Shown one piece after another: positions 54,560 through 63,280 of a stretch of 64,000 nucleotides of DNA (position 1 is the first letter of the stretch; every line of letters starts with the position of its first letter). The translations under genes were made by a program, and so were the position numbers. The notes under the pieces are model-generated. The model was not told the DNA's origin and searched no databases. It saw only the letters and a program-made list of their open reading frames with translations. The stretch is taken from positions 44,152-108,151 of the forward strand of contig JAEEUS010000006.1 in the NCBI GenBank assembly GCA_016290615.1, in the 5' to 3' direction. This stretch comes from Lachnospiraceae bacterium. GTDB taxonomy: Bacteria > Bacillota > Clostridia > Lachnospirales > Lachnospiraceae.

Positions 54560-55924
54560 ATGGAAAAGATACCTTACAAGATCTATCTTGAAGAAAATGA
54601 AATGCCCAGACAGTGGTATAACGTCAGGGCAGATATGAAAAAAAAGCCGGCTCCGATATTAAATCCCGGAACTTTACAGCCGGTAACAAAAGAGGAACTC
54701 TCTCACATATTCTGTGAAGAGCTCGCATCCCAGGAACTTAATGAAACAGATCCCTATATCGATATTCCCGAAGAGATCAGAAGCTTCTATAGGATGTATC
54801 GTCCTTCTCCGCTTGTCAGAGCATACTGTCTTGAAGAAAAGCTTAAGACTCCTGCTCACATCTATTATAAGTTTGAAGGAAACAACACATCCGGAAGCCA
54901 CAAGTTAAACTCAGCCATCGCTCAGGCTTACTATGCAAAGAAGCAGGGCCTTAAGGGTGTTACCACAGAGACCGGTGCAGGTCAGTGGGGAACAGCTCTT
55001 TCCATGGCTTGTTCATACTTTGATCTCGACTGTCAGGTATATATGGTAAAGGTTTCATATGAACAGAAGCCTTTCCGTCGTGAGGTAATGAGAACATACG
55101 GCGCAACTGTAACTCCTTCCCCTTCAATGAATACAGAAGTCGGAAGAAAAATAAATGCCGAATTCCCCGGAACCACAGGAAGTCTCGGCTGCGCTATATC
55201 TGAAGCTGTTGAAGCAGCAGTAAGTCAGGAAGGCTACAGATACGTTTTAGGTTCTGTACTTGCCCAGGTACTGTTGCACCAGTCAGTTATCGGCCTTGAA
55301 ACTATTGCTGCACTAAAGAAGTACGGCATTAAAGCTGACACTATCATCGGATGTGCCGGTGGCGGATCTAACCTCGGAGGTCTCATCTCACCTTTTGCTG
55401 GCGAGATGTTAAGAGGTGAGGCAGATTACGAGATCATCGCAGTTGAACCTGCTTCATGCCCTAGTCTTACAAGAGGCGTATATGCATATGACTTCTGTGA
55501 TACCGGAAAGGTTTGTCCTCTTGCAAAGATGTACACACTTGGCTCAGGCTTTATTCCTTCAGCAAATCATGCCGGAGGTCTTCGTTATCATGGAATGAGC
55601 TCAATCGTATCAGAGCTTTATGATCAGGGACTTATCAAAGCAAGAAGTGTTGAACAGACAGACGTATTTAAGGCTGCTACTGAATTTGCCAGAGTTGAGG
55701 GTATACTGCCTGCTCCCGAGAGCAGCCACGCCATAAAGGTTGCTATAGACGAAGCACTCAAGTGCAAAGAGACCGGTGAAGAAAAGAATATCGTATTCGG
55801 TCTTACAGGTACAGGCTATTTCGATATGGTCGCTTACCAGAAATACAATGATGGAGAAATGAGTGATTACATCCCTACTGATGATGATCTTAAAAAATCA
55901 ATCGTTCAGCTTCCTCAGGTATAA
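54560..55924 (+). CDS. trpB2: Tryptophan synthase beta chain, TrpB2 type
   Basis: 454 residues. PLP enzyme condensing indole and serine to tryptophan. The PLP-lysine motif is NNTSGSHKLNSAIAQAYYAK; ETGAGQWGTALSMA and GCAGGGSNLGGLISPF bind substrate and the PLP phosphate. The long N-terminus (YNVRADMKKKPAPILNPGTLQPVTKEEL) marks the TrpB2 subgroup, which often acts without TrpA, possibly salvaging indole. No other trp gene is nearby. AAAGGA precedes the ATG, and a strong terminator follows. Confidence 0.95.
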   Translation: MEKIPYKIYLEENEMPRQWYNVRADMKKKPAPILNPGTLQPVTKEELSHIFCEELASQELNETDPYIDIPEEIRSFYRMYRPSPLVRAYCLEEKLKTPAHIYYKFEGNNTSGSHKLNSAIAQAYYAKKQGLKGVTTETGAGQWGTALSMACSYFDLDCQVYMVKVSYEQKPFRREVMRTYGATVTPSPSMNTEVGRKINAEFPGTTGSLGCAISEAVEAAVSQEGYRYVLGSVLAQVLLHQSVIGLETIAALKKYGIKADTIIGCAGGGSNLGGLISPFAGEMLRGEADYEIIAVEPASCPSLTRGVYAYDFCDTGKVCPLAKMYTLGSGFIPSANHAGGLRYHGMSSIVSELYDQGLIKARSVEQTDVFKAATEFARVEGILPAPESSHAIKVAIDEALKCKETGEEKNIVFGLTGTGYFDMVAYQKYNDGEMSDYIPTDDDLKKSIVQLPQV

Positions 55925-55941
55925 TTTTTGACAACGTTAAA

Positions 55942-55975
55942 GACGGGAAATGCATTTGCATCTCCCGCCTTTTTT
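55942..55975 (+). terminator. Rho-independent terminator of trpB2
   Basis: A GC-rich stem (GACGGGAAATGCA pairing with TGCATCTCCCGCC, short AT loop) followed by six T. It also separates the convergent ABC permease gene. Confidence 0.9.
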
Positions 55976-55985
55976 AGTTTAACAA

Positions 55986-58190
55986 TTATTCTATGCCAAG
56001 ATCTTTCTTAACAAAATCCGGCACCTGATCCTTTAGGAAATTGAAATATACTGTAGTGTTTCCTTTTCCGCTTGTCATCACGACATGACTGTTTCCGGAG
56101 AACAGTTTTGATGTACTTACTTCTGCCTCTATCGAGTAAGCAGGTTCAAATATATCTCCCCTACCCCATTTATGAGAGTATTCATTCAATGACATGTAAG
56201 GAAGCAGTTTCTCTATATCCGCCTCATCCACGTACATAACATCCTTGCTGTCATCTACGCCGTAATCATAAGTATTTGATTTGTAGTAGGCTTCTATATC
56301 ATCATAATCAATATCGCTTCCCTCATAGTACGTTATGCTGACTGATGCTACATCTTTTGCAGTTATATCAGGTGTTTCGTATCCCAGTTCCTTAAGATAG
56401 TTTACACAGTTTGTCATGCTGGGATAGATGCTGAAATAGGCTGATCTCATATACCTTGTAAAACCGCGACCCTGATCCAGAGTAAAGTAAACCGAACCGA
56501 GTGATCCTTCGTTGCATATCTGCTCATAATCAAAGTTATCGAGATCTTTTTTATAGCATTCAATCATCATCTGGACTTCTTTTGCTTTAAGAGTGATATT
56601 AGTATAGCTGTTGCTAAACTCGTTCCAATTCTCCTCTGAAACACTATTAGAAATATCTACATTCTTAATGCTGAAATAACCGTCTATGAATTCCTTTGAA
56701 GAAAACAGCTTGTTCTCTATCTCGTGTGCTCTCTCATTATTCTGAGGAACAGGAATGTTCTTATAGATTACACGACCGCTATTTGTCCTTATGATTATCA
56801 CTGCATCATCGTATTTTGTATATCGTGCATATCTTTCGACATCCCTGTTTTCAATCTTTGCGCAGTCCTCATCATAACTCTTCATGGACAGATCCATCAG
56901 TTCATAGACCGAATCCACGTCGGTTAAAAACATATGATCAAGACAGTACTGATCTCCGTTCACGTATGTCATGTTTTCGTTCATGAACATATATGTATCT
57001 AAAAAATCTGAAGGTACTATCGCAACAGATTCCACGCTGCTCTTATCGGGGATATATCTGTTTATTCCCAGTACATCCTCTTTTAACATGAAGAATATCG
57101 CTATCGCACAAACAGCGGTTATCACCCAGTGTATCTTTTTAGCAAGTACCGCTTTTACATCCAGTTCAAATACGGCTTCTATTATCGCACATATTATCAC
57201 TGCGCTTATTATAACCACCAGAGCAACTACAGCCATATATCTGCTGCTGTCTGATTCTGAGATCGTGATAGCTGCCAATCCGACAACTACAGCACCCGGA
57301 ATCGCGAGTAAAAACTTAAGCGGTATGTTTAATGCCTTATAAGCCAGTGTCTTTCCCGCTGCTTCCATCGGTCTGTACATGTAAGTCAGATATGCCAGTA
57401 CAGCTACGATAAGAACAAGTATGATAATCTTTAGGTAGCTTGAAGGCGCTATGCTTCCTTTATACTGTTCTTCGATCACGGCTTTTGCAAAGCTTCCCCA
57501 TGGAGTAAATGACGGGATGAAGTCGGTCTCCAAATGATAAGAATACTTATGAAAACCAGAATATCCGATCCATATAGCTCTTAGCATCAGCTCATAAAGA
57601 GACAGCACTGCAATGGCACATACTGAAGCAAATACATTTCCTGTAAGAGTTATGGCAAGAACACTTATGAAATAAGTTCCGAGATAGAACAGCAGGCACA
57701 TCCAGAATGCACGGCATGTAGAGCTTGCCGGATAAAAACCTGCATATCCGAAGGCTCCAAGTATCGCATGACAAAGCACAAGGCTTATAAATGATGTAAT
57801 TACATACATCGCAACGCTTCCGATGATCGAAATAAAGAAACGTCTGCTCTTCTTTTCAGGCATGCTTGCATAAAAATCTACTCTAATCCTGTCGTCAAGC
57901 CAGTAGAATCCGCTGAATGCAGCAAGAACTGCAAAAACACCGCCTATAAACAGCCTGAATACATTTGTGCCCAGCATTACCTCGCATATACCGACTACAG
58001 CCTGCTCTATCATTCCCTGAGCCATATTCTGATAGTTCAGTATATAAGACTGTTCATCGATTCCCGCGATCATTACAAGAAAGAACAGTGGTGCGACTAT
58101 AACGAACATGAAAACAGCCGTAAGCCAAAGCCAGAGTCTTCTCTTGTTATCTTCTCTGATGCTAGCCAAGAATGAGTTTTTTGATGTCAT
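55986..58190 (-). CDS. ABC-2-type transporter permease, large
   Basis: 734 residues. An N-terminal half with about ten membrane helices in two sets (20-100, 120-380) and a large C-terminal extracellular domain of around 340 residues (from SSVESVAIVPSDFLD), which is unusual for a simple exporter permease. FYASMPEKKSRRFF near residue 105 is shared with YtrC/YtrD-like permeases. The ATG at 58190 (MTSKNSFLASIRE) was chosen over 58211 because GGAGGTGG lies 8 bases upstream. It overlaps the ATP-binding gene by 29 bases, so the two form one transporter. Confidence 0.85.
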   Translation of the reverse strand: MTSKNSFLASIREDNKRRLWLWLTAVFMFVIVAPLFFLVMIAGIDEQSYILNYQNMAQGMIEQAVVGICEVMLGTNVFRLFIGGVFAVLAAFSGFYWLDDRIRVDFYASMPEKKSRRFFISIIGSVAMYVITSFISLVLCHAILGAFGYAGFYPASSTCRAFWMCLLFYLGTYFISVLAITLTGNVFASVCAIAVLSLYELMLRAIWIGYSGFHKYSYHLETDFIPSFTPWGSFAKAVIEEQYKGSIAPSSYLKIIILVLIVAVLAYLTYMYRPMEAAGKTLAYKALNIPLKFLLAIPGAVVVGLAAITISESDSSRYMAVVALVVIISAVIICAIIEAVFELDVKAVLAKKIHWVITAVCAIAIFFMLKEDVLGINRYIPDKSSVESVAIVPSDFLDTYMFMNENMTYVNGDQYCLDHMFLTDVDSVYELMDLSMKSYDEDCAKIENRDVERYARYTKYDDAVIIIRTNSGRVIYKNIPVPQNNERAHEIENKLFSSKEFIDGYFSIKNVDISNSVSEENWNEFSNSYTNITLKAKEVQMMIECYKKDLDNFDYEQICNEGSLGSVYFTLDQGRGFTRYMRSAYFSIYPSMTNCVNYLKELGYETPDITAKDVASVSITYYEGSDIDYDDIEAYYKSNTYDYGVDDSKDVMYVDEADIEKLLPYMSLNEYSHKWGRGDIFEPAYSIEAEVSTSKLFSGNSHVVMTSGKGNTTVYFNFLKDQVPDFVKKDLGIE

Positions 58191-59067
58191 AACCGACCAC
58201 CTCCGTTTCACTAATAAATATCTCTTCCAGTGACAGTGGAAGTGTTTCGAAGAACACAGTGTTCACGCATGCGAACGCATTCTCGACATCTTCTCTTGTC
58301 CCCCTTAAAGTATAAGTACAAAGAGATCCCATCCTCTCTGTCTTAACCGGCTCAACCATTTGCATAAGTTTGCTTTCATCTTCCTCAGAACTGTATACGC
58401 ACTGAACTCTCTGTATGTTCAGCTTCATGTCCTCGAGATCCTTTGAAAGCAGCACGCCCCCCTTGTGCAACAGACCTACATGGTCACATATATCTTCAAG
58501 TTCCCTGAGATTGTGACTTGCTATTACCGGTGTAAGTCCTCTTTCATCCATTTCTTTAGCGAATATGCTCTTGATTCCCTGACGCATCACCGGATCGAGT
58601 CCGTCAAACGATTCGTCACACAGCAGATATTTTGCATTGCTGCATATTCCAAGAAGCAATGCCAGCTGTCTTTTCATACCTTTTGAGTATGTACCTATCT
58701 TTCTCTTTTCAGGCAGATTGAAGGTCTTAAGATAATCCCTGAATTTATCTTTGTCAAACAAAGGATACTGTATGCTCAGATATGACATCATATCGATAGG
58801 ATTGCTGTTAGCGAAAAAATACGGTGAATCCGAAATAAAGAACATGTTCTTTTTCGCTTCCTCATTGTCAAGCACTCCCATGTCATCAACGGTTATGTTT
58901 CCTGAATCAGGCTTGAGTATACCTGATACCATTCTCAAAAGAGTACTTTTTCCTGCACCGTTTGTTCCAAGAAGTCCGAATACTATCTGCTCCCCGATAT
59001 CAACGGTTATGTCATCGACAGCCTTGATATCATCAAAAGATTTTGAAATATTCGTAATCTGTATCAT
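58162..59067 (-). CDS. ABC transporter ATP-binding protein
   Basis: 301 residues. Walker A GTNGAGKST near residue 35, signature YSKGMKRQLALLLGI (a degenerate LSGGQ), Walker B YLLCDESFDGLD, and a switch His in IASHNLRELEDIC. It powers the permease encoded next. The start overlaps the GntR regulator stop by 4 bases. YtrB-type subunit; substrate unknown, but such systems respond to wall-active compounds in Bacillus. Confidence 0.93.
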   Translation of the reverse strand: MIQITNISKSFDDIKAVDDITVDIGEQIVFGLLGTNGAGKSTLLRMVSGILKPDSGNITVDDMGVLDNEEAKKNMFFISDSPYFFANSNPIDMMSYLSIQYPLFDKDKFRDYLKTFNLPEKRKIGTYSKGMKRQLALLLGICSNAKYLLCDESFDGLDPVMRQGIKSIFAKEMDERGLTPVIASHNLRELEDICDHVGLLHKGGVLLSKDLEDMKLNIQRVQCVYSSEEDESKLMQMVEPVKTERMGSLCTYTLRGTREDVENAFACVNTVFFETLPLSLEEIFISETEVVGYDIKKLILG

Positions 59068-59444
59068 GACCTTTTACTCTCCTCCCCTTTCATATATTCC
59101 GAAATGTGATCTGTTATTTCTTTAGCCGTAATCCCCGCCTTTGCGGCTGTATCGCAGATCTCATCCAGTTTATTAAATATCTCTTTTTCATACTCCCCTT
59201 TAAGAGTATTCGTATCTGAAACAAAATTCCCCCTGCCTTTTACGGTATAAATGTACCCCTGGCGTTCAAGTTCCATATACGCACGCTGAATGGTGTTCGG
59301 ATTGATTGACAGTTCCATGGCCAGCGTCCTGACCGAAGGCATCTTGTCATTAGCACCCAAAGCACCGGTTAGTATCAGCAATCTGAACTTATCGACCACT
59401 TGCTCGTAGATCGGACGTGAGTCCTTATAATCTATTACAATCAT
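59064..59444 (-). CDS. GntR family regulator, YtrA subgroup
   Basis: 126 residues: a winged-helix N-terminus (PIYEQVVDKFRLLILTGAL, MPSVRTLAMELSINPNTIQRAYMELERQGYIYTVKGRGNFV) and a short dimerisation tail, the YtrA layout. The ATG at 59444 is preferred over a GTG at 59462 because AAGGGG lies 8 bases upstream. It should repress its own operon with the ABC transporter by binding the 33-bp inverted repeat at 59489-59521. Confidence 0.92.
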   Translation of the reverse strand: MIVIDYKDSRPIYEQVVDKFRLLILTGALGANDKMPSVRTLAMELSINPNTIQRAYMELERQGYIYTVKGRGNFVSDTNTLKGEYEKEIFNKLDEICDTAAKAGITAKEITDHISEYMKGEESKRS

Positions 59445-59488
59445 GCGTCTTTCCCCTTTCACAAAAGATAAGGTTTTCCGGAAAACAA

Positions 59489-59521
59489 ATTAAGTGTACT
59501 AATTCAATTAGTACACTTAAT
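59489..59521. promoter_or_regulatory. Operator of the YtrA-type regulator
   Basis: A perfect inverted repeat with 16-base arms around a single C (59505). It contains AGTGTA, 13 bases, TACACT, the pattern I recall as the Bacillus YtrA binding site. It lies 45 bases upstream of the regulator start and thus near its promoter. Confidence 0.85.
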
Positions 59522-59567
59522 ATACATCAATAGTATTTTTATGTCAACACATTTTGAAATAATTTAT

Positions 59568-60149
59568 TTAACTTACTGTATTTGCATGCTTCTTAAGTAT
59601 CTGCCACATAACAAATACATAAACAAATCCGATGCATGCAGTCAAAAACTGATACAGAGAAAACGTTGTCTGGAACACACTCATCTTTCCTCTTAACGGG
59701 CTCTGTTCGGGTACAAATGTAGGAAGAAGCCAAAGCGATATCGTTATTCCCATGAAAAGACCTTTTAAAAGTGAGCTGATCAGTCCCATAATCCAGCATT
59801 TAACTCCTGGAAGCTTTTTTGTTTCTTTTTCCATATCCTTCTTCATAAGGAAATGTACCGCTACTGCAAGTACTATGTTGCCCAGCATAATAAAAGGTAT
59901 TATCGCAGGTACCGCTTTCATTATAGGTGAAGCAGTGATAATAAATGCTGTAATAGGTGTTATTACACTTAAGAGTATCGCACAGGGTAGATTTACTAAC
60001 AGAACTGTCAGTACTATACATGCATTAATTATGGGTCCTGTGATGAATACACTGAGGTTTTTAAACAGCTGGCTTACTAAACATACCGCAAGCAACATTG
60101 CAGTTATCGCTATCTGTTTTGCTCCGAATCTTTTGTTTGACTGTTCCAT
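59568..60149 (-). CDS. ECF transporter S component (substrate unknown)
   Basis: 193 residues with five or six membrane helices. GAKQIAITAMLLAVCLVSQLFKN at the N-terminus and the glycine-spaced helices fit ECF S components, the vitamin/cofactor-binding subunits that share a common energising module. No energising genes are nearby. It has a clear promoter upstream and a short hairpin in the leader. Specificity cannot be told. Confidence 0.8.
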   Translation of the reverse strand: MEQSNKRFGAKQIAITAMLLAVCLVSQLFKNLSVFITGPIINACIVLTVLLVNLPCAILLSVITPITAFIITASPIMKAVPAIIPFIMLGNIVLAVAVHFLMKKDMEKETKKLPGVKCWIMGLISSLLKGLFMGITISLWLLPTFVPEQSPLRGKMSVFQTTFSLYQFLTACIGFVYVFVMWQILKKHANTVS

Positions 60150-60203
60150 GTTTGTTTACTTCCTTTCAATGAAAAATGCCTCTCCCTTTTTTCATCCAAA
60201 CGA

Positions 60204-60232
60204 ATTATAACCCTGGAAGAAGCATTTGTCAT
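60204..60232 (-). promoter_or_regulatory. Promoter of the ECF S component gene
   Basis: On the minus strand ATGACA (60227-60232), 17 bases, TATAAT (60204-60209). The leader of about 48 bases holds an 8-bp stem (ATGAAAAA / TTTTTCAT) which is also the start of a possible nine-codon peptide. Confidence 0.7.
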
Positions 60233-60239
60233 CATAACT

Positions 60240-61439
60240 TTACCTTAATATTATACACATATCCTCATCATCATTTAATACTGACTCGCAAATGCCTTCT
60301 TTGGCTTCAAATCGGTACTGCCCCTTAAATGCCTCTAAGCCTGCGTAACCCTCAGAATCCGTAGTAACATCAGTATCAGTCCACCACTCCTGCCTGATGA
60401 GTTTCTTAAGCATCTTATATGAAGGTTTTAATGAATTATCAAGCCTTATAAAACCGCTGGGTGCTTTTAGCCAAGCACCGTCCCTGTAATCCCAGGTTGT
60501 TATTGCCTCAACAAGGGGATACTCAAATAAAGTCCTGTACATCTTTTCAATCTCTTTTGCCTGTCTTTCTTCTCCTTCTGGTGTAGACGGCCATTCATCC
60601 ACCTGCCAGTCATTCAGATCTTCTATATATGCAGGCATGATATCTCCTGATATAAGCGTGTTTTCCGTAAAATGTATAGGCAGTCCAAATACGGAGAATC
60701 TGTCAAGAACCTCATGTAGTTTCTCTTCTCCCCAGAATCCCTGATGCTGATGAGACTGAATTCCGATCGCGCTTATGGGAACTCCTGCGTTAAGACAGCC
60801 GTCTATCAGTATCTCATAGTTTACTGAAGTATTGAAATCATTTAAGAGCAAAACAGCATCGGGATTGCATTCATGTGCCTTTTCAAATACTTCCTTTATA
60901 AGTCCGACTCTGCCCTTGTCCTTGCATATCCTGGTTATAGCATTGTCATATTTGTCAAAGATCGGCATGATGACAACTTCATTTATCACATCCCACATAT
61001 CAATGACACCTTTAAATCCTGTAACCTCTCTATCTATTCTTTCCAGCTGTTTTTTCATGATAGTTTCGTTATCATACTTCATAAGCCAGTCAGCGCACGC
61101 AGTATGCCAGCAAAGAGGATGACCTTTTACTCTGACATTCTTACCTTTAAGATAGTCAGCTGCTTTCATCAGAGTCTCTTTATTAGGATTGCCTTCCTCT
61201 TTCTCATACTGTCCCCAGTAAAAGGGCAGTGTGCCATAGTTGAATATCTCTAGCCAGCTGTCAGTGATCTGTTTATACTCTTCTTTTCCTTCATTTACAA
61301 AAGGCAAAAAATCAAATGCCCCGCATCCGAAAAGGAAGCTGTGATTTGTCTGGCTGACCTTTATGTTACAATTTGTCAGTGGGTTACCCTGTGCATCCAG
61401 GAATTTGATCCTCTTATTGATAATTCTATGTGATAGCAT
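60240..61439 (-). CDS. Glycoside hydrolase family 10 endo-1,4-beta-xylanase, cytoplasmic
   Basis: 399 residues. GH10 barrel with KGHPLCWHTACADW, acid/base Glu154 in MWDVINEV, IGIQSHQHQGFW and nucleophile Glu259 in IHFTENT. An N-terminal beta strand pair (KRIKFLDAQGNPLTNCNIKV) and a short C-terminal beta domain flank the barrel. There is no signal peptide, so it acts on imported xylo-oligosaccharides, as known for intracellular xylanases of rumen Lachnospiraceae. ACAGGAGGT lies 7 bases before the ATG, and a 9-base complement of this ribosome site lies about 36 bases upstream. Confidence 0.93.
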   Translation of the reverse strand: MLSHRIINKRIKFLDAQGNPLTNCNIKVSQTNHSFLFGCGAFDFLPFVNEGKEEYKQITDSWLEIFNYGTLPFYWGQYEKEEGNPNKETLMKAADYLKGKNVRVKGHPLCWHTACADWLMKYDNETIMKKQLERIDREVTGFKGVIDMWDVINEVVIMPIFDKYDNAITRICKDKGRVGLIKEVFEKAHECNPDAVLLLNDFNTSVNYEILIDGCLNAGVPISAIGIQSHQHQGFWGEEKLHEVLDRFSVFGLPIHFTENTLISGDIMPAYIEDLNDWQVDEWPSTPEGEERQAKEIEKMYRTLFEYPLVEAITTWDYRDGAWLKAPSGFIRLDNSLKPSYKMLKKLIRQEWWTDTDVTTDSEGYAGLEAFKGQYRFEAKEGICESVLNDDEDMCIILR

Positions 61440-61446
61440 AAAAAAT

Positions 61447-61491
61447 ACCTCCTGTTTTGTAGTGATATGATTATATCATCCGACAGGAGGT
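61447..61491 (-). promoter_or_regulatory. Promoter and ribosome-site-sequestering repeat before the xylanase gene
   Basis: On the minus strand ACCTCCTGT (61483-61491) pairs over nine bases with ACAGGAGGT (61447-61455), the xylanase ribosome site. A TATAAT (61470-61475) lies between the arms. Transcripts reading in from upstream could fold and hide the site, whereas those starting at this -10 would lack the upstream arm. No good -35 is visible. Confidence 0.5.
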
Positions 61492-61522
61492 GTTTTCTTT
61501 ATCATAATTTGACTTGATCTTT

Positions 61523-62614
61523 TTAATTATTGTCTATGCCAGATAACTGACTGCAGTAATCCTCAAAGTCCAGTTCCTTTGAGATGCTTTCAAATGTAAA
61601 TTCCTGGTATTTGTCCTTGTCGCCTTTCCAGTACAGATAAAGCCATGGGCCACAGTCGCCGGAATTTGCGTTATCTCCTCTCTTCTTTACGATACCGCCT
61701 TTTACAAGCTCACAGATTTCAGACCACTGTTCTTGCGTAAGCTCGATCTCTCCTTTGGCTGTTGTGTCACTTTCAGTTGCAGGTCCGTAATCGTTAGGTC
61801 TTTCTCTTTTTTCATAGAAAAACATAAGCTTGCTGTTTTCCTTGTAGAATCTGTATCTTAAATAGCAGGCATCGTAGTTGATGTTTTCATATGTATAATA
61901 GAATTCCTTGATCTCGTTTAAGGCGATATCATCGCCGACTATCATCTTTCCCTTTAATTTAAAAGGATTTGTTGCCATTTTTTCAGCATCCTCTCTTGTT
62001 CCGAAGGTATCTATTATCAGCGATCTGAGATTATCAGGATCCCTGATCTCATCGATATCCAATTCACTCTCATCCGGATCATACTCTTTATCAGTATTGA
62101 GGCTTATAAAAGTGATATCTGTCGAGATGATCAGATTACCGTTGAGATAATAATATCTTTCAATATCTGCATCAATAACGCCCTTTATCCATCCCTGAAC
62201 AAAGCTAGTTCCTTCATCTGTTATATCTTTAAACACATTTTCCTTAACTGATGCAAATGCCTTAGATGCAGTACTTCCGTCTTTGAATGTATAAAAGATC
62301 ATTGAATCATAATCAGTCGGATTCTTTCCGTTACTCACAAACTGAGTGCATTTGTATCCCTGAAGTTCAATATCTTTCTTGTTTAGCCTTGTTTGTGTAT
62401 CCCTTTCAATGTCAGACTGATAATATACTACCGGCGCTCCGAAATCATTGTATGGCTGATTCCTATAATTAGTAAAATCAAAATTTTGCTGTTCTCTGTT
62501 TCGATCATCATTCATTTTCATGAATGAAAGTATCATATATACGATCAGCAGGATAAGAACGATCAGTAAAATATACAATCTCTTTCTGTTAGGCTTCTTG
62601 TTATCTTCTTCCAT
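61523..62614 (-). CDS. Membrane-anchored protein of unknown function
   Basis: 363 residues: a basic N-terminus and one membrane helix (LYILLIVLILLIVYMILSFM), then an extracellular domain with YNDFGAPVVYYQSD, a middle region rich in Asp/Glu and Tyr, and GPWLYLYWKGDKDKYQEFTFES near the end. I recognise no family. The ATG at 62614 (MEEDNKKPNRKR) was chosen over 62707 because AGGAA lies 8 bases upstream; the longer frame adds a second hydrophobic stretch and crosses a terminator. Confidence 0.7.
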   Translation of the reverse strand: MEEDNKKPNRKRLYILLIVLILLIVYMILSFMKMNDDRNREQQNFDFTNYRNQPYNDFGAPVVYYQSDIERDTQTRLNKKDIELQGYKCTQFVSNGKNPTDYDSMIFYTFKDGSTASKAFASVKENVFKDITDEGTSFVQGWIKGVIDADIERYYYLNGNLIISTDITFISLNTDKEYDPDESELDIDEIRDPDNLRSLIIDTFGTREDAEKMATNPFKLKGKMIVGDDIALNEIKEFYYTYENINYDACYLRYRFYKENSKLMFFYEKRERPNDYGPATESDTTAKGEIELTQEQWSEICELVKGGIVKKRGDNANSGDCGPWLYLYWKGDKDKYQEFTFESISKELDFEDYCSQLSGIDNN

Positions 62615-62705
62615 ATAGATTATTCCTATAAACTGTGATTTCCTCTTAAATGATAGTATACATGTTATAAAGAAAATGTTAAAGACTCCCAGTAAAGACA
62701 GAAAC

Positions 62706-62736
62706 AAAAAAGCTTTCCATGTATTTCATGGAAAGC
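62706..62736 (-). terminator. Rho-independent terminator
   Basis: A perfect 10-bp stem (GCTTTCCATG / CATGGAAAGC, 5-base loop) followed on the minus strand by six T. It stops leftward transcription from the remnant region before the gene at 61523-62614. Confidence 0.8.
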
Positions 62737-62913
62737 CTTATTAATTCATGCGGAAGAAGGGACTTGAAGATAGAATGGGCGAAAAAATAGCGTAAGAAAG
62801 GAGGCTCGTGGCATCGACACTATTAGGGAACCCCTATGGGAACCCCCAAATTTCATCTTATATTTTTTCATAATAGAGCATAAATAATCACGATTTACAG
62901 CTCATATAACTTG
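62737..62913. other. Accessory-looking stretch without intact gene
   Basis: No gene can be supported. It contains a short direct repeat, GGGAACCCC TAT GGGAACCCCC (62834-62855). On the minus strand a fragment without start reads LRYFFAHSIFKSLLPHELI, which looks like the tail of a lost protein. Together with the remnant at 62914-63126 this suggests the scar of an insertion or deletion. Confidence 0.4.
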
Positions 62914-63126
62914 TTACTTTATAAGATGTAGCATATGTCTTTTCTCCTCCAATAAATACTCAAAATCCTTAAGATATTTCTGAAATCTTTTATCATCTTT
63001 TCCAACTACACAGGCTTTTTTATTCTTGCACAAATAATTAAATGTTGTATGCTCATTACTGCCGGCTTTTCCAATACTTCCTGTAATATATGGTTTTGTT
63101 ATGCTTCCCGAAAGCGATTCTGCAAG
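62914..63126 (-). pseudogene. C-terminal remnant of an unidentified gene
   Basis: An open frame of 70 codons with no start, bounded upstream by a stop at 63127-63129. It reads LAESLSGSITKPYITGSIG, then KAGSNEHTTFNYLCKNKKAC, ending KDFEYLLEEKRHMLHLIK. Codon use and residue mix look coding. I do not recognise the family. Confidence 0.45.
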
Positions 63127-63161
63127 CTATTTATTCAAATCCACCTCTTGTATTGGCAAAC

Positions 63162-63199
63162 AAAAAAGCCGTCATGGATTATCAGTATTCCATAACGGC
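63162..63199 (-). terminator. Rho-independent terminator of the CHAP-type gene
   Basis: An 11-bp stem (GCCGTTATGGA with TCCATGACGGC, one G-T pair) followed on the minus strand by six T, about 80 bases after the stop of the gene at 63281. Confidence 0.85.
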
Positions 63200-63280
63200 A
63201 TATTAATCTTATATTATTACTTACATGTAGTCATATATATTCCGAGATAACTTCCGATCAGTCATCTCTACAAATTGGAA

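Noticed and set aside
62745..62775. tRNA 3-prime fragment (GAAGAAGGGACTTGAAG) as an attachment site
   Set aside because: The similarity stops after the T-loop-like stretch; no acceptor stem or CCA partner and no integrase nearby.
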